Source of the DNA: Symbiodinium natans
Taxonomy: Eukaryota > Sar > Dinophyceae > Suessiales > Symbiodiniaceae
Direction: 5' to 3'
NCBI GenBank assembly: GCA_905221605.1
Contig: CAJNDS010002721.1
Coordinates: 60,001 to 124,000, forward strand
Length of the DNA: 64,000 nucleotides
How positions within the stretch are numbered: the stretch's first letter is position 1; every line of letters starts with the position of its first letter. Positions 13,007-21,260 of the stretch are shown here, piece by piece. A program made the translations under genes and the position numbers. The notes under the pieces are model-generated. The model was not told the DNA's origin, did not search any database, and saw only the letters and a list, made by a program, of their open reading frames with translations.

Positions 13007-13098
<92 letters not shown>

Positions 13099-15403
13099 GG
13101 AAACAAAAAGCTCAGAACAATACGAATAAAAAATACCATTCTGGTTACTTTCTATTCTCCAGGCTCCTAGATGTCAGGGTCACCCTCTTCGCTTTTTTTC
13201 CCTGGAAAGAAGACAAAGGGGTCCCTGCTCAGATTTTTTCGGTCCCTGACATAGGCCACGGCTTTGGGGCGGCTCACATCCCCGGTGCACTGTTTGCTTC
13301 GGACGGAGTCGTGGTCTAGGATGCCTAAGCCCTGAAGCCCTCACTAAGACGAAACGCCCCTAGGTCCTCAACCATATAAACCCTAAACCCTACAGGCCCT
13401 AGAAACCCTCGACCCTATCAACCCCAAACCCTACAAGCCCTAAACCCTATAATACCCTACAAACAGTATAAAACCCTAAAAGCTCTACAAGCCCTAGAAG
13501 CCCTTAAAAGAACCCTATAAAGACCCATAAACCCTCTCCCCCCAAAAGAGGCAGCCGCTGCTCGCGCAGCTCCAGGCCTGGGCTGAGGTAGTGGCTCTGG
13601 AAGCGGGCTGCGAGGCCGGAGGGGAGGGGTTGACCCCAAGAGTAAAAAACAGAAACCAGCAACCCTAAACCCTACCCACAACCCCCAGGGAACCCTAAAA
13701 GCCCCAATCTGTTTAGGGTTAGGGTTGAGGATTCAGGATCCCTAGCTCCCTTACAAACAAAGAACCCTAAAAGTCCCAATTTGGGGACCCCTAAACTCTA
13801 AACTCTAAACCCTAAACCCTAAACCCTAAACTCGAAACCCGAAACCCGAAACCCTAAACCCTAAGCCCTAAACCCTAAACCTTTCTCAATCCTGAGGTGG
13901 TGGCCGGAGGCCTCACACCTTCGACTTTGGCATCTCTGATGTGCCTTGGTGTTGCAACTTTTCTCGGGTTCAGAGGCTGTTCTCTGTTTCGCATTTTTTT
14001 TTGGGGGGCGGGGGGGGGGGTGCTGGGGGGTGGGGGGTTCTTTTTTGGGGGTGGGCAATGTCTGGGGTTCCGATCCTGGTTCCTTCTGGAAGGCTCGCGC
14101 GGCCAAAGGCCGACCTGCAGGAGATGAAGCTGCTGGTCTATGACATGGCGCTACCACTGGCTGTGTTTCGGTCGAAGAGCTTGCAGCAGCTCGGGGGGTC
14201 GTACTTCCAGGCCAGGACCCCAGACCTTCGGTTTTGGAGCACGGAAGGCTCGCCCTAAACCCTAATCCTTAAACCCTAAACCCTAAACCCTAAACCCCCT
14301 TCAGGTGCGACGAAGCTTGGCCAGCAGCATGGCCCATGTGGTCTCCGGCACTGATGCTGGGATCCTTTGCGAGCTCTCCACATCCTCACCCATGGCGCAC
14401 ATGCCACCGCTGCAAGACCTCGCGGAAGTCGGGGGCCACAGCATCATCCCTATCTCCCAGCTCTCGGGGTCCCAGCAGTTGGAGGAGTTGTGCTTACACG
14501 TTGTGGGGCCGTGCCTTTTGCGGCCCACAATGTGGTTGTTGCGAATCTTGAGCAGTGTCTCCCTGACAGGACATCCTGGAGAAGTTCTTCTCTGATGGGG
14601 CTCAGGAAAGCAGCGACAGGACAGCTGTGGAGGTTTTGACTCGGGCAGCTGTCATAGTTGAAGAGAAAGATTTAGAAAGGAATGGCATCGTCTTGCCTGT
14701 CTCATCTTTCTCACACACCTCCGACCGTCTGCAGGACATTGGTGCTTCAGGTAGACGCCTTGAGCTGCAGTGCCTCACGCCTGGCGCTCACGCGGCAGCG
14801 CTGTGCCGAGGTGTGTCTACGAAGGGCGGGGGGGCAGGGGAGGGAGCGGTCGCGACTGCCAGACACTGGGCAGCGAAGTTCGCAGCTGTTTGTTGACAGG
14901 TGCAACGAAGGCAAGGCGCTCCTCAGTGGGACAACGACCACAGTTTCAGCTCATGCTTCGTGATGGTTTGTGGGCAACAGACTTCCAAGCTGCATCTCCA
15001 GCATTCTTCGGCTCCCTAGTGAGCTGAAGCCCCCCATGTTTGGCAGGCTCGGGGCAGCTTCGCGTTCTCACGTGTTTTTGGTGCTGCACCGGGTGGGATG
15101 GATTTCCGATGCTGGTCGCTTGTATGGCATTTGTGCTGTCGTGCTGCGCACCTTCAGACATGGAAGCTCAGCGAAGTTGGCCAAGCCCAGGAAAGGGCTA
15201 CTGCTGGCAGCCCCAGATTGGCTGGCGCTCCATCTTCGTCGATGACCTGCAGGGCGGGATGGGGAGCTGAGCTGATCGACCCAAAACCCGCTTGGACCGA
15301 AACCCGGGGCCCAAAGTGAAGAACTTGCAGCCGTTCCCTCTTTGCAGGCTCCAAGACCGGGTCGCTGGGCCCGGAGAGCCGGCTTTTGGGCCAGTCGCTG
15401 CAG
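3513..15403 (+). CDS. RNF213/mysterin-like giant AAA+ ATPase gene (multi-exon, gene-level entry)
   Basis: Successive short + strand exons reproduce the order of motifs of the RNF213 family, very large dynein-like AAA+ mechanoenzymes that in animals also carry E3 ubiquitin-ligase activity. They include a GECGCGKT Walker A, a FLDEIN Walker B, the LVYRVHA block, NRIPLFIVGKPG, CSPLSTADGI, LLLDEVGLAE, MPLKVLH, SNWRLDPAKM, YEALYDVLNQRYV and FLNRFEK. At most well-defined joins the phase left by one exon is the phase needed by the next. The earliest tied exon is at 3513 and the last is at 15403; likely further exons run to 16.9 kb and possibly 20.4 kb. Known: in human RNF213 two consecutive AAA modules are catalytic. 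Inference: this gene keeps both nucleotide-binding regions. The RING and RZ zinc fingers of the animal protein were not found, so ligase activity is not shown. Start and stop codons are not identified. Confidence 0.88.
3640..3735 (+). repeat. intronic CCCTAAA telomere-like tract
   Basis: CCCTAAACC units with CCCCAAA and CCCCTAAA variants lie inside the intron between the exons ending at 3567 and starting at 3748. Confidence 0.85.
3820..4281. other. probable intron, G-rich
   Basis: Opens with GGGGGTTT-type runs (3832-3960), then has no clear exon up to the Walker A exon. A long minus-strand frame (3985-4674) covers it but is the antisense of genuine exons further right, so it is not called. 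Confidence 0.45.
4282..5473 (+). CDS. RNF213-like exons: first catalytic AAA module
   Basis: Exon 4282-4327 reads ILMGECGCGKTELAQ, with the Walker A lysine at 4310-4312. Exon 4429-4512 continues VRYLCAWLGVELVTLNVHGG then TTEVDIDR. Exon 4598-4709 has VIVFLDEINTS, with the Walker B Asp-Glu at 4661-4666. Exon 4992-5049 has GEPLPCNVDVLAALNPRRK, the sensor-like NP block. Exon 5233-5290 reads RPAQQLTTGLVFGGQGSAE. Exon 5387-5473 reads LVYRVHAVPETVNDFLFDFG. HGGTT, the NP block and LVYRVHA are hallmarks I recall from the RNF213 family. Introns 4513-4597 and 4710-4991 begin GT; 5050-5232 and 5291-5386 begin GC. The exact donor after 4327 is unclear because the next bases are GG. Confidence 0.88.
4845..4986 (+). 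repeat. CCCCCTAAAA variant telomere-like tract in intron
   Basis: Intron 4710-4991 is filled towards its 3' end by CCCCCTAAAA and CCCCCAAAAA units, a drifted form of the telomere-like heptamer, running up to five bases before the acceptor AG. Confidence 0.8.
5103..5211 (-). mobile_element. family A intron element, copy 1
   Basis: A 109 bp inverted-repeat element within intron 5050-5232. The left end is GGGGGTTTTTCGAT and the right end is ATCGTAACCCCCC, and the interior has GGGATCC/GGGGGTC blocks. Read on the minus strand it matches the copies at 12711, 16553, 35160 and 43656. Confidence 0.75.
5298..5337 (-). repeat. TTTAGGG tract inside a 96 nt intron
   Basis: Five TTTAGGG units occupy much of the short intron 5291-5386, in the opposite orientation to the CCCTAAA tracts upstream. 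Confidence 0.9.
5629..6360 (+). CDS. RNF213-like exons between the two catalytic AAA modules
   Basis: The exon from 5629 reads ALTQKAERMYIRSMVPRQ and is the expected continuation of the LVYRVHA block. The exon from 6268 reads REQELVTELLCLAQVRRKE, resembling a helical block of the family. Between them, in another frame, lies ARKIASLLASHLRKEIES-like sequence ending at a consensus GTAAGT donor near 5822 (coding-like, reading IASLLASHLRKEIESLLLSK), followed near 5952 by a segment reading KSNEYVPPGGLGEFWGKLDV. I cannot order these unambiguously; some may be alternative exons or chance. Confidence 0.5.
6361..7385. other. unassigned, probably introns with unrecognised exons
   Basis: Several open + strand frames (6579-6803, 6807-7097, 7115-7300) have mixed composition. 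The RNF213 family has poorly conserved helical sequence at this point, so real exons may be hidden. None can be fixed by phase. Confidence 0.3.
7386..7719 (+). CDS. RNF213-like exons: start of second catalytic AAA module
   Basis: Exon about 7386-7490 reads GSMLQRILREAKAMENILQK and onwards. Exon 7579-7719 reads ALAENVFVGLLCIMNRIPLF then IVGKPGQ. The ENVF...CI..RIPLF.VGKPG block matches the animal family, where it leads into the second Walker A (GKPGxSKS). Here the exon stops right after GKPGQ, and the following exon with the SKS-type lysine/serine was not located. The donor at 7720 would be GC. Confidence 0.75.
8236..9015 (+). CDS. RNF213-like exons: Walker B and sensor of second AAA module
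   Basis: Exon 8236-8268 reads CSPLSTADGI. Intron 8269-8323 is only 55 nt, GT-AG, and restores frame into exon 8324-8375 (RQFDAASRFASSALDAQ). Exon 8665-8712 reads VVLLLDEVGLAEFSPA, with the Walker B Asp-Glu at 8680-8685. Exon 8797-8857 reads DMPLKVLHGILAEPGIVSVV. Exon 8980-9015 continues GLSNWRLDPAKM. CSPxST, LDEVGLAE, MPLKxLH and SNWxLDPAKM are diagnostic of the family. Introns at 8376, 8713 and 8858 begin GC. Confidence 0.9.
8418..8585. repeat. TA, CA and TATG microsatellites in intron
   Basis: Consecutive (TA)n, (CA)n, TATACA and (TATG)n/(GTAC) simple repeats fill intron 8376-8664. Confidence 0.9.
9016..11385. other. long interval without firm exons
   Basis: The RNF213 family has a long variable helical stretch here, and no exon can be aligned. 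A coding-like + segment at about 9294-9404 reads ISKVSRAIDKGRKEPAGRGV and may be an exon. A minus-strand frame at 9693-10346 and a + frame at 9841-10269 overlap each other and are not supported. There is a 30+ nt G run at 10478-10508. Confidence 0.35.
11386..11900 (+). CDS. RNF213-like exons: third conserved AAA block
   Basis: Four short exons join in frame. Exon 11386-11454 reads SSILPEDAEILLGSDFPEDA. Exon 11536-11583 reads AYAIRQLMRVRDAMAK. Exon 11677-11718 reads GRMLLLCGMDVIYE. Exon 11848-11900 reads ALYDVLNQRYVRRR. The spliced order matches, residue for residue in spacing, the family block ending YE-xLYDALNQ. Intron 11455-11535 is GC-AG, 11584-11676 is GA-AG, 11719-11847 is GC-AG, and the donor at 11901 is GC. 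This run is the clearest evidence in the window for non-GT donors. Confidence 0.92.
11935..12385. repeat. AT-rich intron with TA/CATA microsatellites
   Basis: Two simple-repeat patches (11938-11958 and 12303-12375) lie inside intron 11901-12502. The rest is AT-rich and non-coding. Confidence 0.7.
12503..13614 (+). CDS. RNF213-like exons: end of the AAA core
   Basis: Exon 12503-12601 reads LAIGARSQLCAMAPSFKLLV then LVDQ. Exon 12872-12954 reads AFRHLDVPFLNRFEKQLVEP then TELLDSA. Exon 13551-13614 completes an Arg and reads QPLLAQLQAWAEVVALEAG. Together they match the family block with a xVHPxFRLIV-like strand followed by FPxPLxNRxEK. All three donors (12602, 12955, 13615) are GC. At intron 12602-12871 the octamer GACCAGGC is present at both the donor and the acceptor. 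Confidence 0.92.
12711..12822 (+). mobile_element. family A intron element, copy 2
   Basis: Runs from GGGGTTTACGAGAATAGG to a GAGTAAACCCCC end. It has the family interior (ACCCCAATATCGATCCCC, AAATAGTACGATTCCC, AATAAGGCACCCC) and lies wholly inside intron 12602-12871. A C run separates it from the acceptor. Confidence 0.8.
12996..13098 (+). repeat. CTA trinucleotide tract
   Basis: About 30 CTA units inside intron 12955-13550. Confidence 0.95.
13370..13885 (+). repeat. scattered CCCTAAA telomere-like units
   Basis: Degenerate units at 13375-13515 and 13660-13700 and a better array at 13790-13880 surround the exon at 13551-13614. Confidence 0.8.
14131..14810 (+). CDS. RNF213-like exons after the AAA core, part 1
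   Basis: Exon about 14131-14190 reads EMKLLVYDMALPLAVFRSKS. Exon 14305 to about 14480 reads AGILCELSTSSPMAHMPPLQ and ends near PISQLSGSQQLEE. Exon 14570-14619 reads DILEKFFSDGAQESSD plus two bases. Exon 14735-14810 completes Arg and reads TLVLQVDALSCSASRLALTR then QRCAEV. Intron 14620-14734 is GA-AG, with AGGACA at both ends; the donor at 14811 is GT. The order agrees with the RNF213 region after the AAA ring,, but sequence identity is lower. Confidence 0.7.
15047..15403 (+). CDS. RNF213-like exons after the AAA core, part 2
   Basis: Exon about 15047-15092 includes SHVFLVLHR. Exon 15172-15253 reads RSWPSPGKGYCWQPQIGWRS then IFVDDLQ. Exon 15348-15403 reads SKTGSLGPESRLLGQSLQ. Phases fit 15092 to 15172 and 15253 to 15348. 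The FVYFxTxLSR and GxWxSVHIDDL blocks of the family correspond to LVLHR and GWRSIFVDDL. Confidence 0.72.
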
Positions 15404-15726
15404 GTGCCGCTACGTGAGCAAGAGCCCACCCGGTTTCATAGTTCAGGCGTGTCTTTGCGAGGAGGAAGTTCCCAAACGGCTGAAGCGCACATGCCAGCCT
15501 AAAGAACGTGTCATTCTAGCAACTTGGATTTGGGATGTTCGCAGTCCCTGAGCAACGAGCCGAAAATCCCAAGGCTCAAGGGCCTACTAACCCTCCGAGC
15601 CGCGAGATTCCTGTGCTGGCAGTTGACAGACCCTTCCCAGAACTCTTAATGGGTCGTGATGCAGAGCGCGTTGGATGAGCCTCACCGGATAACTTGGCAC
15701 CTTTCTGTTGCCCAAGCTGTGTGCAG

Positions 15727-15842
15727 GAGTTCCTGCAGAGCTCAGTCTACGACCTACACACGCGGGGGCTGATTCCGTCGTTGGCGGAGCCGCCTGGCCC
15801 TGTCTTTGAGCATTCTCTGGTGCTGACTATGCTGACTATGCT
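15727..15842 (+). CDS. probable RNF213-like exon
   Basis: After GTGCAG the + strand reads EFLQSSVYDLHTRGLIPSLA then EPPGPVFEHSLVLTMLTM. Its phase fits the end of the exon at 15403. The 3' boundary is uncertain; an in-frame run continues to 15887. Confidence 0.5.
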
Positions 15843-16004
15843 GAGACTAGAGACTCGAGACCAAAGCAGGAGAGGAATGAACAGCTGAGGATGCTCCGTG
15901 CCCGCAACCACACGTGCTTAGCACGCTGCGTGCAGCCCGACATCGGAGGTGCAGTCACCAATGGGCTCATGTGGGGGCCCCCGACCAAACTCGAGTCACG
16001 TCCA

Positions 16005-16160
16005 GGCCTCGAAGCTTTTGCCGAGCGAGTTCGCGGCATGCGCCGTGCACTCGAAGCAGAAGCTTTCGTGGAGGCCATGGGGTGCTGCAACTCACTGCAA
16101 AGAGAGGGTGCTCAAAGAGTGGACGGAGAAGCCTCTTCAGAAGGTCAAAGCAGGACGAGC
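16005..16160 (+). CDS. exon-like segment
   Basis: The + strand reads EAFAERVRGMRRALEAEAFV then EAMGCCNSLQREGAQRV, a charged helical composition typical of coding sequence. Boundaries were not found, so it is assigned to the same gene only by position. Confidence 0.35.
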
Positions 16161-16277
16161 TAGGAAGGTCGGCTAACGGAGAATTCTACGAAACCCTCCA
16201 CGGCACTCTACCTAAATCCTTAATCATAAACAGAACCAAACTCCCTTAATCCTCATAAAGACTTCCCAAAGTCTAAT

Positions 16278-16410
16278 GGAAGAATTCCCGACTTCGGAGC
16301 CGCAGCAGGCCCTCCAGTCTCTGGCGCTGCTGGTCCTGGAGAAGTGGGCCGCCACGGATCCGGGAGCTCTGCAGCTCCACGTGCATCTCGGCTTCTCAAG
16401 TAGCGCAGTC
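16278..16410 (+). CDS. exon-like segment, probable RNF213-like gene
   Basis: An AG at 16307-16308 precedes ALQSLALLVLEKWAATDPGA then LQLHVHLGFSSSAV. The sequence upstream of that AG is also open in the same frame. It abuts a family A element immediately downstream. Confidence 0.5.
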
Positions 16411-16510
16411 CTCGAAATGATGGCCCCCAGATAATATAGGCCCCCAAAGAGTGGGATCCCCTTATGAAAAAGGACCCCAATAAGGTACCCCTAAGATTGG
16501 GTCGACTCAG
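16411..16510 (+). mobile_element. family A intron element, copy 3 (5' end degraded)
   Basis: The interior TATAGGCCCCCAAAGAGTGG, GACCCCAATAAGGTACCCC and a weak left end match copies 2 and 4. It sits between exon-like segments at 16278-16410 and 16674. Confidence 0.65.
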
Positions 16511-16552
16511 GTATGCAACAGGCGATTCTTCAGCTCAGCCTTGCAGCCATAT

Positions 16553-16662
16553 GGGAGTTTGCGAAAACGAGGGACCCCTAGTGCCCAAGATAGACCCCCC
16601 AAATAGTACGATTCCCTTACAAGAAGGGCCACAATAAGGTGCCCCTAATTTCGGAAACGCCC
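16553..16662 (+). mobile_element. family A intron element, copy 4
   Basis: Runs from GGGAGTTTGCGAAAACGAGG to TTTCGGAAACGCCC (inverted ends) with the family interior. The exon at 16674 begins 11 bp after it. Confidence 0.8.
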
Positions 16663-16673
16663 AAACTGTGAAG

Positions 16674-16900
16674 GTTTTTGAGTGGTTCCCGCATCTTGTG
16701 GAGGAAGCTCGCAATGCAAGAGCTGCGCGTTGGAAGCTTGCGAAAGTCTGCTTCTTGGATGCAGATTTGGATGACAAGCCCTTGAAGTACGCCCGAGGGC
16801 CGGCGTGACGCACGGCAGTGGCCCGACGAGGTATGGCTCGCAATCGAGCGACTGCAGCTTTCGGCCCTGACGCATGCCCTGCGCTGGATGGAGCCTAGCC
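16674..16900 (+). CDS. exon-like segments, probable RNF213-like gene
   Basis: After GTGAAG the strand reads VFEWFPHLVEEARNARAARW and remains open to a TGA at 16806. A second frame from 16819 reads WPDEVWLAIERLQLSALTHA then LRWMEPS. Both look coding, but they overlap too closely to be joined as they stand, so the first exon must end earlier, for example at a GC donor inside it. Confidence 0.45.
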
Positions 16901-18640
16901 TTCAGCCAACAGGGATTTTTTGAAGCATCGCTTCTGAAGATTCTGGGCTCTTGCACAGAGCCCTGGGTCCTCTGCCTTTGCCAGGGCCGTGAGTTCAGAG
17001 AGAGCAACCGTCATGGCTGCATAGGACACCGACTTCAACCTCCGCCACGTCTATGGCAGCGATGCCAGTGCCAAGGTTGTCTGCTGAGGGATGCTCTGCA
17101 ACACGTCCTGCGACTACTGTAACAGTTTGCTAGCCCTCCGCTGTGGAAGGCGCTGTGGCTCGCATTGGTGGAGACGCCATCCATCCAGGCAGCACCGCAG
17201 GTGCGCTTTCTTGCACTGCCGCGTGTGCTGCCTCGCCAACTCCTCCCCTGCCCTGCTGCCCGGCCCTTCCTCTGGCCTGGTTGAGCAGGTTCTCGCGGCC
17301 GCGCTGCGGCCAGGTGCAGCTTTGCAAGGCCCCGCCCGATAATCAACGCAGGTTCGTTACATGGAATCCTTGACGCCGGATGCTGAATGCCTGGCCCAAC
17401 TCCAAAAGAATCCTCGAGCACCTTCGGGCTTGAAGCTATGCCCTAATTTTCCGGCTCCGTCTCCCTCAGAGCAGTTAGTGCTTCTGAACCTACCGTGCTT
17501 CGGGCGGCGAGAGTCAATTCCATATGACCGTGTTCGGCAGTAGGCTTTGAGGGACAGGTGTGCGAGTGTGCCTCCTGAAGCTTCCAAGCCTTAATCTCAC
17601 ACCTCCCAACCTCACCAGGCCCTGCTCCAGTACCAAACAGTGGTCGACACGGGCCGCTCCGCTGCCGCTGCCCCTTCGCCTCGCGGCTGCTGTCCTTGCC
17701 CTTTAGCGGCACAGGGTCGGAACCCTCGAGGATCTTCTGTCGGAACCCTCGAGGATCTTCTTTGATCCCCTTTCCTTTGGGCTTATAAAACCCTTTACTT
17801 TGGGCTTACAAAACTTGTGTTATATCTTGTTATAACTTCTTGATGCAGCTGGTTGCATGTTCTGTGAATCCTGCCATGCTCCACCTTCGCATCTTTCTCG
17901 GGCGACAGTTTTGGCACCCGTTGGTTGTCGTCTTTTCTTTTTATGCAGCCGTGTCGGACATGACTGTAGAACGACAAGGATGCATGTGTTCTTCATACTG
18001 TCCATGTGTATTCCTGCACAGTGTACATCCCCTGCTAAGCTTTTGAGAGCAACAGCAAAGAGGTGCGCTGGGGTGGCTGCAACCCTGGATGACAGCACGG
18101 ACTTGGCCCGCGGCGTGGTTGCAGTGGCAGTTCTTGCCTGTACCAGGACCAATGTGCCACATGAGTGACGCATGCGGGGCAACTGCAGAACAGGCCAAGA
18201 CAGCCCATCAACTGTAAGAGAATGGGGTGTGAACAAATGTCAACCATAGCCGGGCAGCCGCATATTGGGAGGTTCATGGTACTTGTTAACGAATTCTATC
18301 TGTACCAAGTATAGTTGGTTAATTAAGTACTTCTTAACGAATCTAACTGTACCAAGTATAGTTGCTTAATAAGTACCAGGAACCTCCACGTAGCCTGCCA
18401 GAGCATCTGATCCTTGCGGTAGGTCAGCGCAGCATCTGCACCAAGATGGTCGGCTCCTGCCTTAGTCTTGCCTCGGCCCCCTGTTAACCTCGAGTATCCT
18501 TGCAAGTAGGTCCTTAGGTGGAAGACAGAATTGGCAAGACTTCTGGAATTCTGAGAGGACAGCACACAAAGACACGCTAATAGCCGATAAGGCGGATGCT
18601 GGAACGTGAGAAGCGGTTACTCTTCATCTAAGCTGCAAGG
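16901..18640. other. interval with only weak exon candidates
   Basis: Candidate exon pieces occur after AG at 17352 (VRYMESLTPDAECLAQLQKN) and 17618 (ALLQYQTVVDTGRSAAAA). A 22-23 nt unit, GTCGGAACCCTCGAGGATC plus four bases, is duplicated in tandem at 17715-17761. Nothing else can be supported. Confidence 0.35.
18268..18387 (+). mobile_element. family C inverted-repeat element, copy 1
   Basis: A 120 bp element. The left end GGAGGTTCATGGTACTT and right end AAGTACCAGGAACCTCC are inverted complements with one mismatch in 17. Inside, a unit of about 47 nt containing CTGTACCAAGTATAGTTG occurs twice. Confidence 0.8.
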
Positions 18641-18643
18641 CAC

Positions 18644-18996
18644 ATGGCAGGTGAGCAAGGTGTGGCCATTGTGCCCAAGGATTTTGCAGCACTAGCTGCA
18701 GGTGAGGATGTCATGCGTGCCTTCGCGCGGTTTGAGGCAGATGCTCCAGGCCTGGGGAGGGTTGAGGGATGAGGGTCGAAGGTAGGTGGCATCAGTGTCA
18801 GGAGCCTTCCTTCATGATGCCGTGGCGATCTGGGCGCCCCTCTACCCATTGCTGTCCTTTGAGCTCATCCTGAAGGCACCCGGAGCAGCAAGACTCCTCT
18901 CGCCACTCTTGCCGTGGTGTTTGTGAGGTGTTCACCATCGTCTGCGACGAGGAGTTGGAGCGCCCGGTGGTCTCCCCTCTGGAGCCTCTGCACACG
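18644..18996 (+). CDS. exon-like segments
   Basis: Three + stretches look coding. 18644-18730 reads EQGVAIVPKDFAALAAGEDV. The stretch from 18802 reads AFLHDAVAIWAPLYPLLSFE then LILKAPGAARLLSPLLPW. The stretch from 18928 reads VFTIVCDEELERPVVSPLEP. The last two follow AG acceptors. They may be the 3' part of the RNF213-like gene or a separate gene. No domain is recognised. Confidence 0.42.
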
Positions 18997-19100
18997 AGTT
19001 AATAATAATAGTAGTAATAATAATCGTAGTAGTAATAAGAATTATTGTTATTACAATATATATTTATATATATATATATATAACTATATATATATATGTA
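18997..19100. repeat. TAA/TA simple repeats
   Basis: TAATAATAGTAG and TATATA tracts fill the gap between the exons at 18996 and 19135. Confidence 0.8.
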
Positions 19101-19134
19101 CAGTCTGCGGTTCCCTGACTTCCATGCTCTCTAG

Positions 19135-19209
19135 GAAGTGGTGGTGGCGTTCCAGAAGTCTCAGGGCTTGGTGCAGAGCATCTGCCAGAAGCTGAGTCGC
19201 CGAAGGAAA
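19135..19209 (+). CDS. short exon, unrecognised
   Basis: Bounded by CTAG and a GTATGG donor, this 75 nt exon reads EVVVAFQKSQGLVQSICQKL then SRRRK. It has an amphipathic helical character. It is probably the same transcript as 18928, although the phase at that junction is undetermined. Confidence 0.5.
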
Positions 19210-19630
19210 GTATGGTTTCAGGATACACCTCTTGGTGACCCATGTGACCCCCAACCTGAAGCTGACCCAGACACTTGGGTTGCGACGTCTTTGTTTCCCA
19301 TGTGTGAGTTGATGCCCTGATCACATGGGTGTCGATCTAGGTCCTCTTAGGTGGCGAAGCGCAAGGGTCAAGCTGCAAGTGTACCCTGGATTCGGATCTC
19401 GATACACTATAGGGCCTTGGAAGACCGCGCAAAGGCAAAGCGCGCGAGGATGGTAAAAGAGCAGCGGCGTTCGAGTTAAGAAAAACCCAGCCGATCCACC
19501 GGATCAACGGACACCCGACGCAACTCTCCAACGTCGTCCCCTTTTGAACAGAAGCCAAACGCAGTAGTCTTTTGGGCTGCCCAGGCACTTTGTACGGTTT
19601 AAAGGCTATGGCTATATGAGTGGCCTGGCC

Positions 19631-19722
19631 CTAAACCCTAAACCCTAAACCCTAAACCCTAGACCCTAGACCCTAGACCCTAGACCCTAGACCCTAGACC
19701 CTAGACCCTAGACCCTAAAGGT
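19631..19722 (+). repeat. CCCTAAA to CCCTAGA telomere-like array
   Basis: Four CCCTAAA units pass into about nine CCCTAGA units, showing that a single-base variant has been amplified locally. Confidence 0.9.
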
Positions 19723-19829
19723 CCTCATGTGTGGCTGTAACCCGGCTTTCCAGGTTGCTTGCTGTCGCTGGTCGAGGCGAGCTTTGGCACGGCAGACACG
19801 GCCGTGCGAAGCTTAGCCTCAGAAGAGAC

Positions 19830-19945
19830 CTCTTAATATTATTGTTGTTATAATTCTTCCTCTTAATATTATTGTTGTTATAATTCTTCCTCTTAATATT
19901 ATTGTTGTTATTAACTCTTCCTCTTAATATTATTTTTTCTCATTC
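19830..19945 (+). repeat. 30 bp tandem repeat
   Basis: CCTCTTAATATTATTGTTG followed by TTATAATTCTT is repeated about three and a half times. A diverged copy appears near 20040-20065. Confidence 0.85.
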
Positions 19946-20146
19946 TGATTTCTTATTCTTATCCTAATTACGAAGAGACGAAGCAGATCCCAAGTCATCA
20001 CGGTTTGAGCTTCTGTTGCTCCTATATGATTGTTGTTATAACTCTTCCTCTTAATAATATTTTATTATTATTCTTATTTCTTATTCTTATCCTTATTGCT
20101 ACATTTTTTACATTTGCTTAATTTTTTAAATCTACAGTCTGTACAG

Positions 20147-20230
20147 TGTCGAAGTGGTGGAGTTCTGCGCAAGGCGTCGAGAATTTCAAAGACAACATGG
20201 TGCCAGCTTCACGTCCCCCTTGGTCCTGAA
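20147..20230 (+). CDS. exon-like segment
   Basis: One frame reads VSKWWSSAQGVENFKDNMVP and stops at TGA 20227-20229. Another frame is also open, so the coding assignment is weak. Confidence 0.28.
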
Positions 20231-20304
20231 ATGTGAGATCCTCTAAACCCTAAACCCTAAACCCTAAACCCTACACCCCTCTGCTCCTCGGTTCCTTTGC
20301 CGAG

Positions 20305-20364
20305 GCTGCCGAGCGCCTCCTGACGGTTGCACCGGGCCAGACATTGGCGGAGTCGGTGGTGGAG
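20305..20364 (+). CDS. short exon, unrecognised
   Basis: After GCCGAG the strand reads AAERLLTVAPGQTLAESVVE and reaches a GC donor (GAG|GCTTCA). TTTAGGG repeats begin 24 bp later. It may be a late exon of the RNF213-like gene. Confidence 0.5.
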
Positions 20365-20385
20365 GCTTCAAGAGCTCAGTTCAGC

Positions 20386-20458
20386 ATAGGGTTTAGGGTT
20401 TAGGGTTTAGGGTTTGGGGTTTGGGGTTTAGGGCTTAGGGTTTAGGGTTCAGGGTTCT
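20386..20458 (-). repeat. TTTAGGG/TTTGGGG telomere-like tract
   Basis: An array of TTTAGGG with TTTGGGG variants. A short CCCTAAA array lies at 20244-20272 on the other side of the exon at 20305. Confidence 0.9.
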
Positions 20459-20482
20459 TTTGACACTTGTATGTGGGTGGTT

Positions 20483-20575
20483 GTCAGAAATATGGTCCCT
20501 TTTTTGGGGTCCCTATGATCATACGGCACCTAATATTTAGGGTACCCCAAAAGGGATCATGATTTTGACAAATGT
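20483..20575. mobile_element. family A-like element, degenerate copy
   Basis: Contains GGTCCCTTTTTTGGGG, GGTCCCTATGATCATACGGC and GGGTACCCCAAAAGGGATCAT, which recall the interior of family A. Ends are not clear. Confidence 0.4.
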
Positions 20576-21260
20576 GTAATCGCCAAGAGAAGACGGCATT
20601 ATCCACAAGAGGCGCAGTGCATCACAGACAGTACTGCTACATCGCAGTTTCGGCGACTGCTTAAGGCACTGTCAGTTGTCAGTGACTGGCGAGAAAAAGG
20701 CAACTCCTTCAGTGAGGGTCAACTTGATAGGCCCTGGGCACCGAAACGCTCAGGAAGGATCTTACCCGAAGAAGCCTTGGCCCTTTGTCACATTGAGGCG
20801 GTGGCCACGACGCTGGGTGGCCAGATAACGGCAGAGTGGGCTGAGACTCGGACGTATTGGAGTGAGCGGCGTTGCTATCGCAGGCCAGTTGCTTTGCAGA
20901 CCCTCGAGACAGGGCTCCGGGTCCAGGGAGTCAGAATGGAGGAAGGCTGATGGTTGAGGATGGAAGGAGGTGAAGGTGATCTTGGGGCACTCCTGTCTGT
21001 GGCAGGAACGTGCCTGTCCACACATTCGGATGCTACTGGTCAAGGCCAGCAAGAAAACAGGAGTCCTGACCTCAGCATCCTGCAGATTTAGATGGACAAG
21101 TTTGTCAGAGGTTGTTCAGTCGAGGGCCATTCAGTGCTGGACTTGCTGGGCTAGGTACCTGCCAGTCTAACGGCTTCTCATGTTTCTTGGGGCGCGTGCA
21201 GCCATCTAGCCTCCGAAATCTGATGGTGGATGGACGAGGCTGCCCAGGCTGCGGGTGGTA

